DNA from: Deltaproteobacteria bacterium
GTDB lineage: Bacteria > Desulfobacterota > Deferrisomatia > Deferrisomatales > JACRMM01
Assembly (NCBI GenBank): GCA_016214985.1
Contig: JACRMM010000043.1
Span: forward strand, 1-64,000
Direction: 5' to 3'
Length of the DNA stretch: 64,000 bases
Every line of letters begins with the position of its first letter. Within the stretch, counting starts at the first letter, position 1. Made by a program: the position numbers and the translations under genes. This document shows positions 9,215 to 18,139 of the stretch, piece by piece. A model generated the notes under the pieces. It was given only the letters and a program-made list of their open reading frames with translations. It searched no databases and was not told where the DNA came from.

Positions 9215-10477
9215 TCAGAACAACGCGTCGACGAAGGCCGTCGCGTCGAAGGGGCGCAGGTCGTCCACCTTCTCTCCGATGCCGATGAACTGCACCGGAA
9301 TCTTGAGCTCGTCGCAGATGCCTACGATGACCCCGCCCTTGGCCGTCCCGTCGAGCTTCGTCAGGGCGAGCGAGTCGACGCGGACCGCCTCGTGGAAGAT
9401 CTTGGCCTGGCTGATCGCATTCTGCCCGGTCGTAGCGTCGAGCACCAGCAGCACCTCGTGGGGTGCTCCCGGCAGCGCCTTGCCGATGACGCGCTGGACC
9501 TTCTTGAGCTCCTCCATCAGGTTCGCCTTGGTGTGGAGACGCCCGGCCGTGTCGACGATCACGAGGTCGGCGCCCCGGGCCTTGGCCGCCTCTACCGCGT
9601 CGTAGGCCACGGCGGCCGGATCGGACCCGTGCTGATGGCGCACCACCTGGGCGTCGACCCTCTGGCCCCAGATCTCGAGCTGCTCCACGGCGGCAGCGCG
9701 GAAGGTGTCCCCCGCGGCGAGGATGACCTTGTGCCCCCGGCGCCGGAACTGTGCGGCGATCTTCCCGATCGTCGTGGTCTTGCCGACACCGTTGACACCC
9801 ACGACGAGCAGCACATACGGGCGGTGCCCGCCCAGCTCGAAGTGCCCCTCGTCCGCGACGAGGATGCGGAGGATCGCCTCTTTCAGATGCGTCCGCAGGG
9901 CCTCGGGACTCGTGAGCTCCTTGCGGTCGACCTTCTCCTGGATTTCGCGGATCAACCGCATCGACGTCGAAACGCCGAGGTCTGCCGTGACCAACGCCTC
10001 CTCCAACTCGCCGAGGGTCGCCGCGTCGATCTCCTTCTTGCCGAAGAGGATCCGGTCGATCTTGTGGACGAAGCCCTGCCGCGTCTTGGCGAGACCCTCG
10101 CGCAGGCGCCCGAGGAGACCCCGCCGCCGGCGATCCTCGGCCTCTTCCCCGACCTCCCCGTCGCCCTCCCCGAGCTCTCCGGCCTGGCCGCCGAGTTCGT
10201 CAGCGATTGTCCCGGCGCCAGGGACCTCCTCCCCGGCACCCTCGCCGCTGTCGGCGACCTCCGCGGGTCGCGACCCCGTCTCCGGCTCTCCCGCCGCTTC
10301 GAGCTCGGGCCCCGCCGCCGGTCCGGCGGCGGACGGCGGCTCCTCGGTCCCTTCCGACAACGGGGAGCCGTCCCCGGCCTTCCGGCCGAACCACCGTCCG
10401 AAGAGCCCCTTCTTCTCTCCCTCCGCCAACGCCGAACCTCCCACGGACAGGCTCTCCCTCTCCTTCCTGCGCGGCAC
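9215..10477 (-). CDS. ftsY: signal recognition particle receptor FtsY
   Basis: FtsY docks the signal recognition particle with its ribosome at the inner membrane and hydrolyses GTP together with Ffh. This 420-residue protein has an acidic, low-complexity A domain (about 1-110, rich in Glu, Gly, Pro), then the N domain helical bundle. The G domain has the P-loop GVNGVGKTTTIGKIA (near residue 228), the DTFRAAA motif, DTAGR and TKLDGTAKGG. The GTG start has no good ribosome site. A TTG reading AEGEKKGLFGRWFG, preceded by GGAGG, is a credible shorter start. It is the last gene of the long minus-strand block, 51 bases after tag. Confidence 0.95.
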   Translation of the reverse strand: MPRRKERESLSVGGSALAEGEKKGLFGRWFGRKAGDGSPLSEGTEEPPSAAGPAAGPELEAAGEPETGSRPAEVADSGEGAGEEVPGAGTIADELGGQAGELGEGDGEVGEEAEDRRRRGLLGRLREGLAKTRQGFVHKIDRILFGKKEIDAATLGELEEALVTADLGVSTSMRLIREIQEKVDRKELTSPEALRTHLKEAILRILVADEGHFELGGHRPYVLLVVGVNGVGKTTTIGKIAAQFRRRGHKVILAAGDTFRAAAVEQLEIWGQRVDAQVVRHQHGSDPAAVAYDAVEAAKARGADLVIVDTAGRLHTKANLMEELKKVQRVIGKALPGAPHEVLLVLDATTGQNAISQAKIFHEAVRVDSLALTKLDGTAKGGVIVGICDELKIPVQFIGIGEKVDDLRPFDATAFVDALF

Positions 10478-10528
10478 ACCCTGGGAACGAGGAGGAAAGC
10501 GTGAATCCCTTTCACGGCCGTACCGTGC

Positions 10529-11125
10529 TCACCTCACCCCGCCGTCTCCGCCATGAGACGGGTGTCGGAAGCAGTCGATCGTGTGGTCGTTGACCACTCC
10601 CACCGCCTGGAGAAAGGCGTAACAGATCGTCGGCCCGACGAAATGGAAGCCGCGTCCGGACAGGTCCCGGCTCAGGGCGTCCCCCTCGGGGCTGCGGGCC
10701 GGCACCTCCGCGAGGGTCCGCCAGGCATGGACCCGGGGGCTCACGCCGCAGAACCCCCAGAGGTACGCATCAAAGCTTCCCCACTCCGCCTGCACCCTCA
10801 GGAACGCCTGCGCATTCTCCACCGCCGAGAGGATCTTGCGCCGATGGCGCACGATCCCGGGATCCGCCAAGAGCTCGGCCAGCTTGTCCTCCCCGTACCG
10901 CGCCACGCGCTGCGGGTCGAACCCGTCGAAGACCTCCCGGTAGCGCTCGCGCTTCTTCAGGATGGTCTCCCAGCTCAGGCCGGCCTGGGCCCCTTCGAGC
11001 ACCAGGAGCTCGAAGAGCGCCCGGTCCTCGTGGTGCGGCACACCCCATTCGCGATCGTGGTAGGCGATCGAGAGTGGCGTGCGAGCCCACGCGCAGCGGG
11101 TGAACCCGTCGGGGCGGTCCGTCAC
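10529..11125 (-). CDS. tag: DNA-3-methyladenine glycosylase I
   Basis: Tag removes 3-methyladenine from alkylated DNA to start base-excision repair. The 198-residue protein shows the family signature CAWA near residue 12, YHDREWG, LFELLVLEGAQAGLSWETIL and the C-terminal zinc-site region with FVGPTICYAFLQAVGVVNDH. The zinc ligands Cys12, His in YHDREW and His/Cys in NDHTIDCFRH are present. The GTG start overlaps the stop of ygbA as GTGA, so the two are translationally coupled. It closes a chain that begins upstream with the M50 protease gene. Confidence 0.95.
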   Translation of the reverse strand: MTDRPDGFTRCAWARTPLSIAYHDREWGVPHHEDRALFELLVLEGAQAGLSWETILKKRERYREVFDGFDPQRVARYGEDKLAELLADPGIVRHRRKILSAVENAQAFLRVQAEWGSFDAYLWGFCGVSPRVHAWRTLAEVPARSPEGDALSRDLSGRGFHFVGPTICYAFLQAVGVVNDHTIDCFRHPSHGGDGGVR

Positions 11126-11478
11126 GGCCGCCCCTTTCGTGCGCCCCGCTGAAGCGGCTCTCGCCGCCGGCTATCCGCGAAGTGGTGCAGCGCGAGGAGC
11201 GGGTGGCGCCACAGCATGCGCGGACCGGCAAAGCGCATCACCGCCCGGATCGACTCTCGAGACGCAGGCCGGTAGCAGTGCACCGAACACTGGCCGCAGG
11301 TCGTCTTGCCCTCTTGAAAGGGGCACCGGCGCAGCCGCTCGCGCGCGTACGCGACGAGCTCTTGGCACTGGTCACACGGGGCCGTGCCCCCGTGGCGGGC
11401 GCGGCACCAGAGGCCGATCATGAGCTCGATGGTGCGCGCCTCTCGCGCCATGCGGGCCCCCTGCCGGCGCCCTCTCAC
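11122..11478 (-). CDS. ygbA: YgbA family protein (nitrous oxide-stimulated promoter family)
   Basis: This 118-residue protein matches E. coli YgbA, a nitrosative-stress-induced small protein. It has REARTIELMI near the start, CDQCQELVAYARERL, a cysteine set CPFQEGKTTCGQCSVHCY at about 52-69, and RFAGPRMLWRHPLLALHH. The Cys pattern (CxxC, C-x7-C-x2-C-x3-C) suggests metal or Fe-S binding; the exact chemistry is unknown to me. The GTG at 11478 overlaps the aroA stop as GTGA. An ATG nine codons in, preceded by AGGGGG, is an alternative start. Linkage to aroA and tag is unusual. Confidence 0.85.
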   Translation of the reverse strand: MRGRRQGARMAREARTIELMIGLWCRARHGGTAPCDQCQELVAYARERLRRCPFQEGKTTCGQCSVHCYRPASRESIRAVMRFAGPRMLWRHPLLALHHFADSRRREPLQRGARKGRP

Positions 11479-12758
11479 CCGCCCCCCAGGAGCTCCTGCC
11501 AGAAACCCGGGTAGGAGACCGCGGCCGCGGCCGCGCCCTCGATCACCGCGCCGCCGGGGATGGCCAGGGCCAGTACGGCGAGCGCCATGGCCAGCCGGTG
11601 GTCCCCGTGGCTTTGGAACCGGGCGGGTTGCAGCGGTGCCCCACCCGCAATTCGCATGCCGTCGGAGAACGTCTCGACGGCCACTCCCGCCTTTCGGAGC
11701 TCGGCGGCCAGCGCGTCGATCCGGTCCGACTCCTTATGACGGAGCTCCTCCGCGCCGGTGACCTCGGTCTCGCCCCGTGCCACGGCCGCCACGGCACCGA
11801 GTGCCGGGAACTCGTCGATCGCCGAGGGCACCTCGTCCCGCGCCACCGAGACCCCTACCAGAGGCCCGTATTCTGCCACGATGTCGCCCACGGGCTCCCC
11901 GCAAGCCGTGCCGGTCTCCTGCATCAGGACCGGGGCTCCCATGCGCTGGAGGATGCGGAAGAACCCGGTCCGGGTGGGGTTGAGGCACACGCCCCGGACC
12001 CGGACGCGCGATCCGGGCACGAGCAGCGCAGCGGCAACCCAGAACGCCGCGGAGGAGGGGTCGCCCGGCACCGGAAACTCCGTGGCCTTCAACCGGCCGG
12101 GCCCTCGCACGCCCACGCGGGACCCCTCCCGCAGGACGTCGGCGCCCATGGCCTGAAGCATTCGCTCGGTGTGGTCCCGCGACGGCGCGGGTTCTTCCAC
12201 CCAGGTGGTGCCCCGGGCATGAAGCCCGGCCAGGAGCACGGCACTCTTGACCTGCGCGCTCGCCACCGGAAGCGTCCAGGTCAGCCCCCGCAGGCTGCCC
12301 CCCCGAATCACCAGGGGAGCCCGGGTGTCCTCGGCGCGACCCACGGCGAGCGCTCCCATCTCGCGCAAGGGGTCGAGCACGCGGGCCATGGGCCGGCGCC
12401 GCAGGTACTCGTCACCGGAGAGCACGGACAGGTGGGGGTGGCCCGCCAGGACCCCGGAGAGGAGCCGAATGCTCGTCCCCGAATTGGCGCAGTCGAGAAC
12501 GTCCGCTGCCTCCGTGAGTCCGCCCACACCCCGGCCTTCGACCTGGAGCCCCTCGCCATCGCTCCGGATCGCAACGCCCATCGCCTCCAGGCAGCGTCGC
12601 GTGGCCGCCACATCCAGACCGCCCTGGAGACCCCGGATCCGCGAGGTCCCCTCGGCGAGCCCCGCGAAGAGCAGCGCCCGGTGGGACAGAGACTTGTCCC
12701 CCGGCACGACCACCTCGCGCCGGATCGGGGCTCTCGATTGAACGGTCACCGTCTCCAC
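11475..12758 (-). CDS. aroA: 5-enolpyruvylshikimate-3-phosphate synthase
   Basis: EPSP synthase joins shikimate-3-phosphate and phosphoenolpyruvate, step six of the shikimate pathway. The 427-residue protein has PGDKSLSHRALLFAGLA (about 19-35) and CANSGTSIRLLSG near residue 90. LNPTRTGFFRILQRMGA, DEFPALGAVAA and the C-terminal SHGDHRLAMA follow. The GTG at 12758 has GAGAGGG five bases upstream. A GTG nine bases later overlaps the tyrA stop as GTGA and cannot be excluded. It lies between tyrA and ygbA with overlaps on both sides. Confidence 0.95.
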   Translation of the reverse strand: METVTVQSRAPIRREVVVPGDKSLSHRALLFAGLAEGTSRIRGLQGGLDVAATRRCLEAMGVAIRSDGEGLQVEGRGVGGLTEAADVLDCANSGTSIRLLSGVLAGHPHLSVLSGDEYLRRRPMARVLDPLREMGALAVGRAEDTRAPLVIRGGSLRGLTWTLPVASAQVKSAVLLAGLHARGTTWVEEPAPSRDHTERMLQAMGADVLREGSRVGVRGPGRLKATEFPVPGDPSSAAFWVAAALLVPGSRVRVRGVCLNPTRTGFFRILQRMGAPVLMQETGTACGEPVGDIVAEYGPLVGVSVARDEVPSAIDEFPALGAVAAVARGETEVTGAEELRHKESDRIDALAAELRKAGVAVETFSDGMRIAGGAPLQPARFQSHGDHRLAMALAVLALAIPGGAVIEGAAAAAVSYPGFWQELLGGG

Positions 12759-13603
12759 TGGGTCCCTCTCACCTCTCCCGCCCTTTGAAAGAACGACTCG
12801 AGCGCGGCACCGTCCCCCTGTGCCACCGATTCCCTCACCCTCTCGAGCTCGCGCCCGAGCTCGGCCAGGGCCTCTAGGATCTCCCCGCGGTTCTCCAGAC
12901 ACACGTCCCGCCAAAGGGCCGGCGGACTCTGCGTGACGCGAGTGAAGTCCCGGAGCGCTCCGCCGCCGAACGCCAGCTCGGCGGGCGACACGGAGGCCGC
13001 CACGGCGTTCACCAGCGCGTACGCGGCGAGGTTCGGCAGGTGGCTCAGGCGCGCGAAAAGCCGGTCGTGCGACTCGGGCGAGACGAACGACACCTCGGCG
13101 CCCACCGCGCCCCACAGGCCGGCCACGAGCTCCAGGGCCCGAGGCGGGGTGCTATCTGTCGGGGTAAGCACGCAGCGCCGGCCCTCGAAGAGGCCCTCGA
13201 CCGCAGCCTCGACGCCGGCCCGCTCCGTTCCGGCCACCGGGTGGCCTCCCACGAACGCGACACCCCCGGACAGCACCGACGCCGCGTGGGCCACGATCGA
13301 CGCCTTGGTGCTGCCCACGTCGGTGACCACTTGCCCCGCCGCCAGGCGGGGCGACAACTCGTCGAGGAGCGTACGGATCGCCCCCACCGGCGTCGCCAGG
13401 AGGACCAGATCGGCTCCGGCGGCTGCCTCCGCGGGCGAAGACGAGGCCTCGTCGATCAGGCCCCGCCGAAGCGCGTAGTCGACGTCGCGGCGGCGGCGGT
13501 CGGCGCCCCTCAGATGCCAGGGAGCCTTCGCAGCCTTCAGCGAAGCCGCGAGGCTGCCGCCGATGTGCCCCAGCCCGACGATCGCGAGAATCTTCTTCTC
13601 CAC
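12746..13603 (-). CDS. tyrA: prephenate dehydrogenase
   Basis: TyrA oxidatively decarboxylates prephenate to 4-hydroxyphenylpyruvate for tyrosine synthesis. The 285-residue protein has an N-terminal NAD-binding fold (GLGHIGGSLAASLK at about 10-23, LLATPVG near 70, DVGSTKASI near 96). GGHPVAGTERAG is at about 117-128. The helical C-terminal domain contains ESHDRLFARLSHLPNLAAYAL, where the SHLPN His and neighbouring residues form the substrate site. There is no ACT domain, so feedback control would have to come from elsewhere. The GTG start lies 4 bases after the hisC stop. Confidence 0.95.
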   Translation of the reverse strand: MEKKILAIVGLGHIGGSLAASLKAAKAPWHLRGADRRRRDVDYALRRGLIDEASSSPAEAAAGADLVLLATPVGAIRTLLDELSPRLAAGQVVTDVGSTKASIVAHAASVLSGGVAFVGGHPVAGTERAGVEAAVEGLFEGRRCVLTPTDSTPPRALELVAGLWGAVGAEVSFVSPESHDRLFARLSHLPNLAAYALVNAVAASVSPAELAFGGGALRDFTRVTQSPPALWRDVCLENRGEILEALAELGRELERVRESVAQGDGAALESFFQRAGEVRGTQWRR

Positions 13604-13607
13604 CGCC

Positions 13608-14771
13608 TCATTCCCCCGGTGCGCCGGCGACCCCGGCCAGCACGTCGCGAAACGCCTCGGCGAAGAGGTCCAGCTCCTCCGGCAGGCCCACCGAGACCCG
13701 GATCCATTCGGGAAGGCCGAAGCTCGCCGCGGAGCGAACGATCACACCCCTATTTAGGAGCGCCTCGAAGACCCAGTCGGCCGGCCCCACCCTGGCCAGG
13801 ACGAAGTTCGCCTGGCTGGGCAGATACGTCACCCCGAGGGAGTCGAACAGCCGGCCAAGGCGCTCGAGCCCCTCGCGGTTGACCCGGGCCGTGGCGGTCA
13901 GATGGCCTTCGTCCGAGAGCGCCGCGGCGGCCGCCGCCTGAGCCGGCCCGTTTGCGTTGAAGGGAAGCCGAAGGCGGTTCATGTAGTCCACGAGCTCCCT
14001 GGGCGCCAGACCGTATCCGATCCGCAGACCGGCCAGGCCGTAGGCCTTGGAGAAGGTCCGTGCCACGACGAGAGGGCGCGACTCGTCGAGGTAGTTCCGG
14101 CCGACCGGGACGTCGGGGTCCGAGACGAACTCCGTATACGCCTCGTCCAGGAGCACCGTTACCCCCTCGGGCAATTCCGTCAGGAACCTCTCCCAGGCTT
14201 TCCGCCGGAAGACGGTCCCGGTCGGGTTGTTGGGGTTGGCCAGGATCACGAGGGCGGTGTCGCCGTCCACGGCGGCACGGACCGCCTCGAGGTCCACGAC
14301 ATGGTCGCGCAGCGGCACCGAAACCATGGCCCCCCCCTGGGCGTGCGTGGTGATCTCATAGATGGAGAACGAGGGGCTCGCCACGACGACCGTGCGCCCG
14401 GGACGGACGACCAGGCGCACGACCATCTCCAAGATCTCGGAGGAGCCATTGCCCAGGACCACCTGGTCGACGCCCACACCCCAATGCCGGGCCAGGGCCT
14501 GCTTGAGCACGAGGCCGTAGCCGTCCGGGTACCGGTGGAGGCGGGCCGCCTCGGCCTGGTACGCGGCCGCGCCCGCGGGCGACGGCCCGAGGGGGTTCTC
14601 GTTGCTCGCGAGCTTGACGACCCGCTGGAGCCCCTTCTCCCGCTGGAGCTCCTCGATGGGTTTGCCGGGAACGTAGCTCTTCAGGTCGAGCACGCGCGGG
14701 CTCACCAGGTGGCCGAACAAGGTGCAGCCGGCCGCGCTGACGGCGCCGGATTCTCGCTTGGTCTTCAGCAT
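13608..14771 (-). CDS. hisC: histidinol-phosphate/aromatic aminotransferase
   Basis: This 387-residue class I/II PLP aminotransferase is HisC-like. It has KLASNENPLGPSP near residue 52, GNGSSEILEMVVR, ILANPNNPTGTVF, LLDEAYTEF and the PLP lysine in RTFSKAYGLAGLRIGYG. HisC-type enzymes also transaminate aromatic 2-keto acids. Placement between pheA and tyrA suggests that here it converts phenylpyruvate and hydroxyphenylpyruvate to phenylalanine and tyrosine. A his-pathway role cannot be ruled out because no other his gene is in view. Start ATG at 14771; 87 bases separate it from pheA. Confidence 0.92.
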   Translation of the reverse strand: MLKTKRESGAVSAAGCTLFGHLVSPRVLDLKSYVPGKPIEELQREKGLQRVVKLASNENPLGPSPAGAAAYQAEAARLHRYPDGYGLVLKQALARHWGVGVDQVVLGNGSSEILEMVVRLVVRPGRTVVVASPSFSIYEITTHAQGGAMVSVPLRDHVVDLEAVRAAVDGDTALVILANPNNPTGTVFRRKAWERFLTELPEGVTVLLDEAYTEFVSDPDVPVGRNYLDESRPLVVARTFSKAYGLAGLRIGYGLAPRELVDYMNRLRLPFNANGPAQAAAAAALSDEGHLTATARVNREGLERLGRLFDSLGVTYLPSQANFVLARVGPADWVFEALLNRGVIVRSAASFGLPEWIRVSVGLPEELDLFAEAFRDVLAGVAGAPGE

Positions 14772-14858
14772 CGCGTCACCGTGGGAACCGGGTGTCCAGG
14801 GACCGTGGAGCCTTCCTGTATAGCGCCAACCGGGCGGCCTCGTCCAGGTCCACCGGTC

Positions 14859-15950
14859 TCAACCGGCCGTGCCGGCCTTGGGGTAGGAGCCGAGGACCTT
14901 CAGAAACTGGCACGACGGTTCGAGCTCGCGCAGGGCCTCGGCCACCGCGTCATCGCTCATGTGGCCCTCGCAGTCGATGAAGAACGCATACTCCCAGGCC
15001 CGTCGCTTCATGGGCCTCGACTCGATCTTGGTGAGGTTGACCCCGTGCCGGTCGAAGGGCTGGAGCATCCGGTGGAGGGCTCCGACCTCGTCCTTCACGG
15101 CGAACAGCAGCGACGTCTTGTCGCGGCCCGTGCGGTCCGGGATCTCGCGGCCGATGACGAGAAAGCGCGTGTAGTTGTTGGGGTTGTCTTCGATGCGGGC
15201 TTCCACGGTCTTCAGGCCGTAGAGCGCGCCGGCGAGCTCGCCCGCCACCGCCGCGGCCTGGGGGTCCTCGGCCGCGACCTTCGCGGCCTGAGCCGTGGAC
15301 GAGGTGTCGAACTGCGGCGTGTCCGGGAAGTGCTCTTCGAGCCAGCGACGACACTGCGCCAGGCCCTGGGGGTGCGAGTAGATCCGCGCCACGTCCTCCT
15401 GGACGCCCGACCGGTTGAGCAGGCTGTGGCTGATCCGCAGATAGACCTCCCCGGTGATCTTGAGCTCCGAGTGGAGGAACATGTCGAGCGCGTAGCTGAC
15501 CACACCCTCGGTCGTGTTCTCGATGGGGATGACGCCGTGGTGAGCCTTCCCCTTCTCCACCACGTCGAACACCTCGGCGATCGTGCGCACGGGCCGGAGC
15601 TCCGCCGACAGCCCGAACTGCTTTCGGCAGGCCTGGTGGGTGAAGGTCGCCTCGGGCCCGAGGTAGGCCACGGCCAGCGGGTGCTCCAGGGAGAGGGACG
15701 CGGAGAGGATCTCCTTCCATACGGCCCGGATGGCGCCTGTAGGGAACGGGCCCGGGTTCCCCTCTTCGAGCCGCCGGAGCACCTCCTCCTCGCGGCCCGG
15801 GACGTAGAAGGTCCGGCCCGCACGGGTCTTCACCTTCCCCACGCGCAGGACCAGGCCCGCGCGTTCGTTCAGGAGGTCGAGGATGCGTCGATCGAGCCCG
15901 TCGATCGCGTCCCGCAAACCCCGGAGCTCCTGCTTACCGTCGTCGCCCAT
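14859..15950 (-). CDS. pheA: bifunctional chorismate mutase/prephenate dehydratase
   Basis: The 363-residue protein has three parts. A type II chorismate mutase helix bundle (about 5-85) contains LRDAIDGLDRRILDLLNERA. A prephenate dehydratase domain (about 92-270) contains YLGPEATFTHQA and PIENTTEGVV. The C-terminal ACT domain (about 282-360) has GALHRMLQPF and ESRPMKRRAWEY, the conserved GALV- and ESRP-type phenylalanine-binding motifs, so feedback inhibition by phenylalanine is expected. The ATG overlaps the rluB stop by one base (TGATG). Longer upstream frames are arginine-rich and were not used. Confidence 0.95.
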   Translation of the reverse strand: MGDDGKQELRGLRDAIDGLDRRILDLLNERAGLVLRVGKVKTRAGRTFYVPGREEEVLRRLEEGNPGPFPTGAIRAVWKEILSASLSLEHPLAVAYLGPEATFTHQACRKQFGLSAELRPVRTIAEVFDVVEKGKAHHGVIPIENTTEGVVSYALDMFLHSELKITGEVYLRISHSLLNRSGVQEDVARIYSHPQGLAQCRRWLEEHFPDTPQFDTSSTAQAAKVAAEDPQAAAVAGELAGALYGLKTVEARIEDNPNNYTRFLVIGREIPDRTGRDKTSLLFAVKDEVGALHRMLQPFDRHGVNLTKIESRPMKRRAWEYAFFIDCEGHMSDDAVAEALRELEPSCQFLKVLGSYPKAGTAG

Positions 15951-16756
15951 CACCGCTGTTCCCTTCCCTTTCTCGTCGCCCACCCTTTCGGTCTCGCCAT
16001 CCCCCGCGCGCCGGCGCGCAGCGGATCGCCCCCGCCGGCGCTTCGTTTCAGCCGGGCCACTTCGGCCGGCGTGAGGAGGCGCCACGCCCCTTCGTCCAGA
16101 CCGTCGACTGTGACGCCCCCGAATGAGATCCGCGCCAGGTTGGCGACCTGCCCGCCCACGGCCCTCACCATCTCCCGCACCTGACGCTTGTGCCCTTCCT
16201 TGAGCGCCAGCTGAAACCGAACCCGCGCCTCTCCCCGCTCCACCCCGGAGACCCGCGCCGATCGGGTCACGTGGCCGTCTCGCAGCTCCACTCCCTCAGC
16301 GAGGCGCGTCAGCGCCTCGTCGGGCAGCTCGCCGCGGACCCACACGTCGTAGACCTTCTCCACTCCACGGCTCGGGTGCAGGAGCGTGTGGGCGAGGTCG
16401 CCGTCGTCGGTGAGGATCAAGACGCCCCGGGTGTCGCGGTCGAGCCGGCCCACCGGGTACACCCGTCGCTCCAGGCCGACCAGGAGCTCCATCACGGTGC
16501 GCTCCGCGTGCGGATCCTTGACGGTTGTGACGTACCCGGCCGGCTTGTGCAACAGCACGACCACGGGCGCCTGCTCCGGGGGCAGGGCCTCGCCGTCGAC
16601 CTCCACGTCGTCCGCGGCCGGATCCACGCGCGTTCCCAGCTCGGTGACGACCGCGCCGTTCACTCGCACGCGGCCGGCCAGGATCCAGGCCTCCGCCTCC
16701 CGGCGCGAGGCCACACCGCGGCGGGACAACACCTTCTGGAGCCGCTCAGCGGCCAT
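15950..16756 (-). CDS. rluB: 23S rRNA pseudouridine synthase RluB family
   Basis: This 268-residue RluB/RsuA-type enzyme isomerises a uridine in rRNA, in RluB near 2605 of 23S rRNA. It has an S4 domain (about 4-62, RLQKVLSRRGVASRREAEAW) and then the catalytic domain with GRLDRDTRGVLILTDDGDL, whose Asp is the catalytic nucleophile. The tail contains EGHKRQVREMVRAVGG. The C-terminal end is arginine-rich. The ATG follows GAGGAGGACG and overlaps scpB by 11 bases. The scpA-scpB-rluB order is common in bacteria and supports the call. Confidence 0.93.
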   Translation of the reverse strand: MAAERLQKVLSRRGVASRREAEAWILAGRVRVNGAVVTELGTRVDPAADDVEVDGEALPPEQAPVVVLLHKPAGYVTTVKDPHAERTVMELLVGLERRVYPVGRLDRDTRGVLILTDDGDLAHTLLHPSRGVEKVYDVWVRGELPDEALTRLAEGVELRDGHVTRSARVSGVERGEARVRFQLALKEGHKRQVREMVRAVGGQVANLARISFGGVTVDGLDEGAWRLLTPAEVARLKRSAGGGDPLRAGARGMARPKGWATRKGREQR

Positions 16757-17366
16757 CGTCCTCCTCCGCGCTGGCGAGGGGCAGTAAAGGAGCGGCTTCG
16801 CCGCCCCCGGGCTCCGGCTCCTCCTCCGCTCGGGCTGCCGCGAGGTCGCCCAGGTCCCGCAGGCTCGGGAGCGCAGCAAGCGTGGCCAGTCCGAAGGTTT
16901 CCAGGAACCGCTTCGCCGTGCCGTAGAGGAGCGGGCGGCCGGGTACGTCCTTCTTTCCGACGGCCCGGACGAGCCCGCGCTCGAGAAGGGACTTCAGCAC
17001 GCCGCCACAGTCCACGCCTCGCACCTCCTCCACCTCCGCCCGGGTCAGCGGCTGGCGGTACGCGACCACGGCCAGGGTCTCCAGCGCCGCCCGGGAGAAG
17101 CGCACCGGCTTCGGAGTCTCCAAACGCGCCACCCACCCGGCAAACGCCGACCGGGTCCGCAGCTGCCAACCACCGGCCACCTCCTGCACCTCAACGCCGC
17201 GGTCGTCCGAGGCGGCGCCGAGCGCCTCGAGGGCAGCCGTTAGGCGGGCGGGCTCCACCCCGTCGGGCGCGAAGACCGCCTCCAGACGGGCGAGGGGCAG
17301 CGGCTCGGAGCAGGCAAAGAGCACGGCCTCGACCGCTCGGCGCAGCGTCGCGTCGTCCACGCTCAC
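16746..17366 (-). CDS. scpB: segregation and condensation protein B
   Basis: ScpB is the winged-helix (kite) partner of ScpA in the SMC condensin complex that organises the chromosome. The 206-residue protein has AVEAVLFACSEPL near residue 11, ALETLAVVAYRQPLTRAEVEEVRGVDC at about 93-119 and YGTAKRFLETFGL near 152. The acidic tail of roughly 35 residues is typical. The GTG start overlaps the scpA stop as GTGA, which fixes it. Confidence 0.95.
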   Translation of the reverse strand: MSVDDATLRRAVEAVLFACSEPLPLARLEAVFAPDGVEPARLTAALEALGAASDDRGVEVQEVAGGWQLRTRSAFAGWVARLETPKPVRFSRAALETLAVVAYRQPLTRAEVEEVRGVDCGGVLKSLLERGLVRAVGKKDVPGRPLLYGTAKRFLETFGLATLAALPSLRDLGDLAAARAEEEPEPGGGEAAPLLPLASAEEDDGR

Positions 17367-18139
17367 TCCCCCTCGGGGGGCACAGGCTGGATCCGGATCT
17401 CCCCGAAGGCCTCCACCTGCTGCACCCGCGCGGCCCTCAGGCGGATGAGCTCGAGCAGGGCGAGGAACGTGGCGACGATCCGGTCCCGGCTGGGGCGGGG
17501 GGGAAACAGGTCTCGAAACGACAGGCCCATGCCCGGTGGAAGCTGCTGGAAATGATCGAGGATCTCCTGAATCGCCTCCTGGATCGACACGCGCTGACGG
17601 GCCACGTCGTGGACAAACTCCTCGGGCGCCTCGCGCAGGAGCTCGTGAAAGGCCAGGAGGAGCTCATAGAGATCGCCTTGCAGGGGCACGTCGGGGCGCT
17701 CGAGGTCGTCGAGCTCGGCGGGCCGCCAGGTGCGGGCGAAGACGTCGCGGCCCAGGATCGATCGGCCGTCAAGAGACAGCGCCGCCTCCCGAAACTGCTC
17801 GTACTCCACGAGCCGACGCACCAGCTCGGCCCTCGGGTCCTTCCCCTCGTCGCCACCCTCTTCCTCCGCAACCGGCACCGGCAGAAGCATCCGGGACTTG
17901 ATGGCAGCCAGCGTCGCTGCCATGACCAGGAACTCGCCCGCCACGTCCAGATCGAGCTCGCGCAGGACCTCGAGCACCGCGAGGTACTCTCGAAGGATCT
18001 GCGCGATGGGGATGTCGTAGATGTCGTATCGGCTCTTTCGGATGAGATGAAGCAGCAGATCCAGCGGACCTTCAAAGCCTTCAAGGCGAATCTTGAAGGC
18101 ATGGTTCTCTTCGATCAGGATCCCCGCAGTCGCCGCCAT
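17363..18139 (-). CDS. scpA: segregation and condensation protein A (kleisin)
   Basis: ScpA is the kleisin that bridges the SMC heads and binds ScpB. The 258-residue protein begins with the conserved LEGFEGPLDLLLHLIRKS (residues 19-36), then YDIYDIPIAQI, and KSRMLLP near 84. Its C-terminal winged helix includes FLALLELIRL and the usual Ile/Arg-rich end. The ATG overlaps the stop of the M50 protease gene (TGATG). A much longer frame reaching 20176 is an open-frame artefact antisense to tyrS. Confidence 0.95.
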   Translation of the reverse strand: MAATAGILIEENHAFKIRLEGFEGPLDLLLHLIRKSRYDIYDIPIAQILREYLAVLEVLRELDLDVAGEFLVMAATLAAIKSRMLLPVPVAEEEGGDEGKDPRAELVRRLVEYEQFREAALSLDGRSILGRDVFARTWRPAELDDLERPDVPLQGDLYELLLAFHELLREAPEEFVHDVARQRVSIQEAIQEILDHFQQLPPGMGLSFRDLFPPRPSRDRIVATFLALLELIRLRAARVQQVEAFGEIRIQPVPPEGE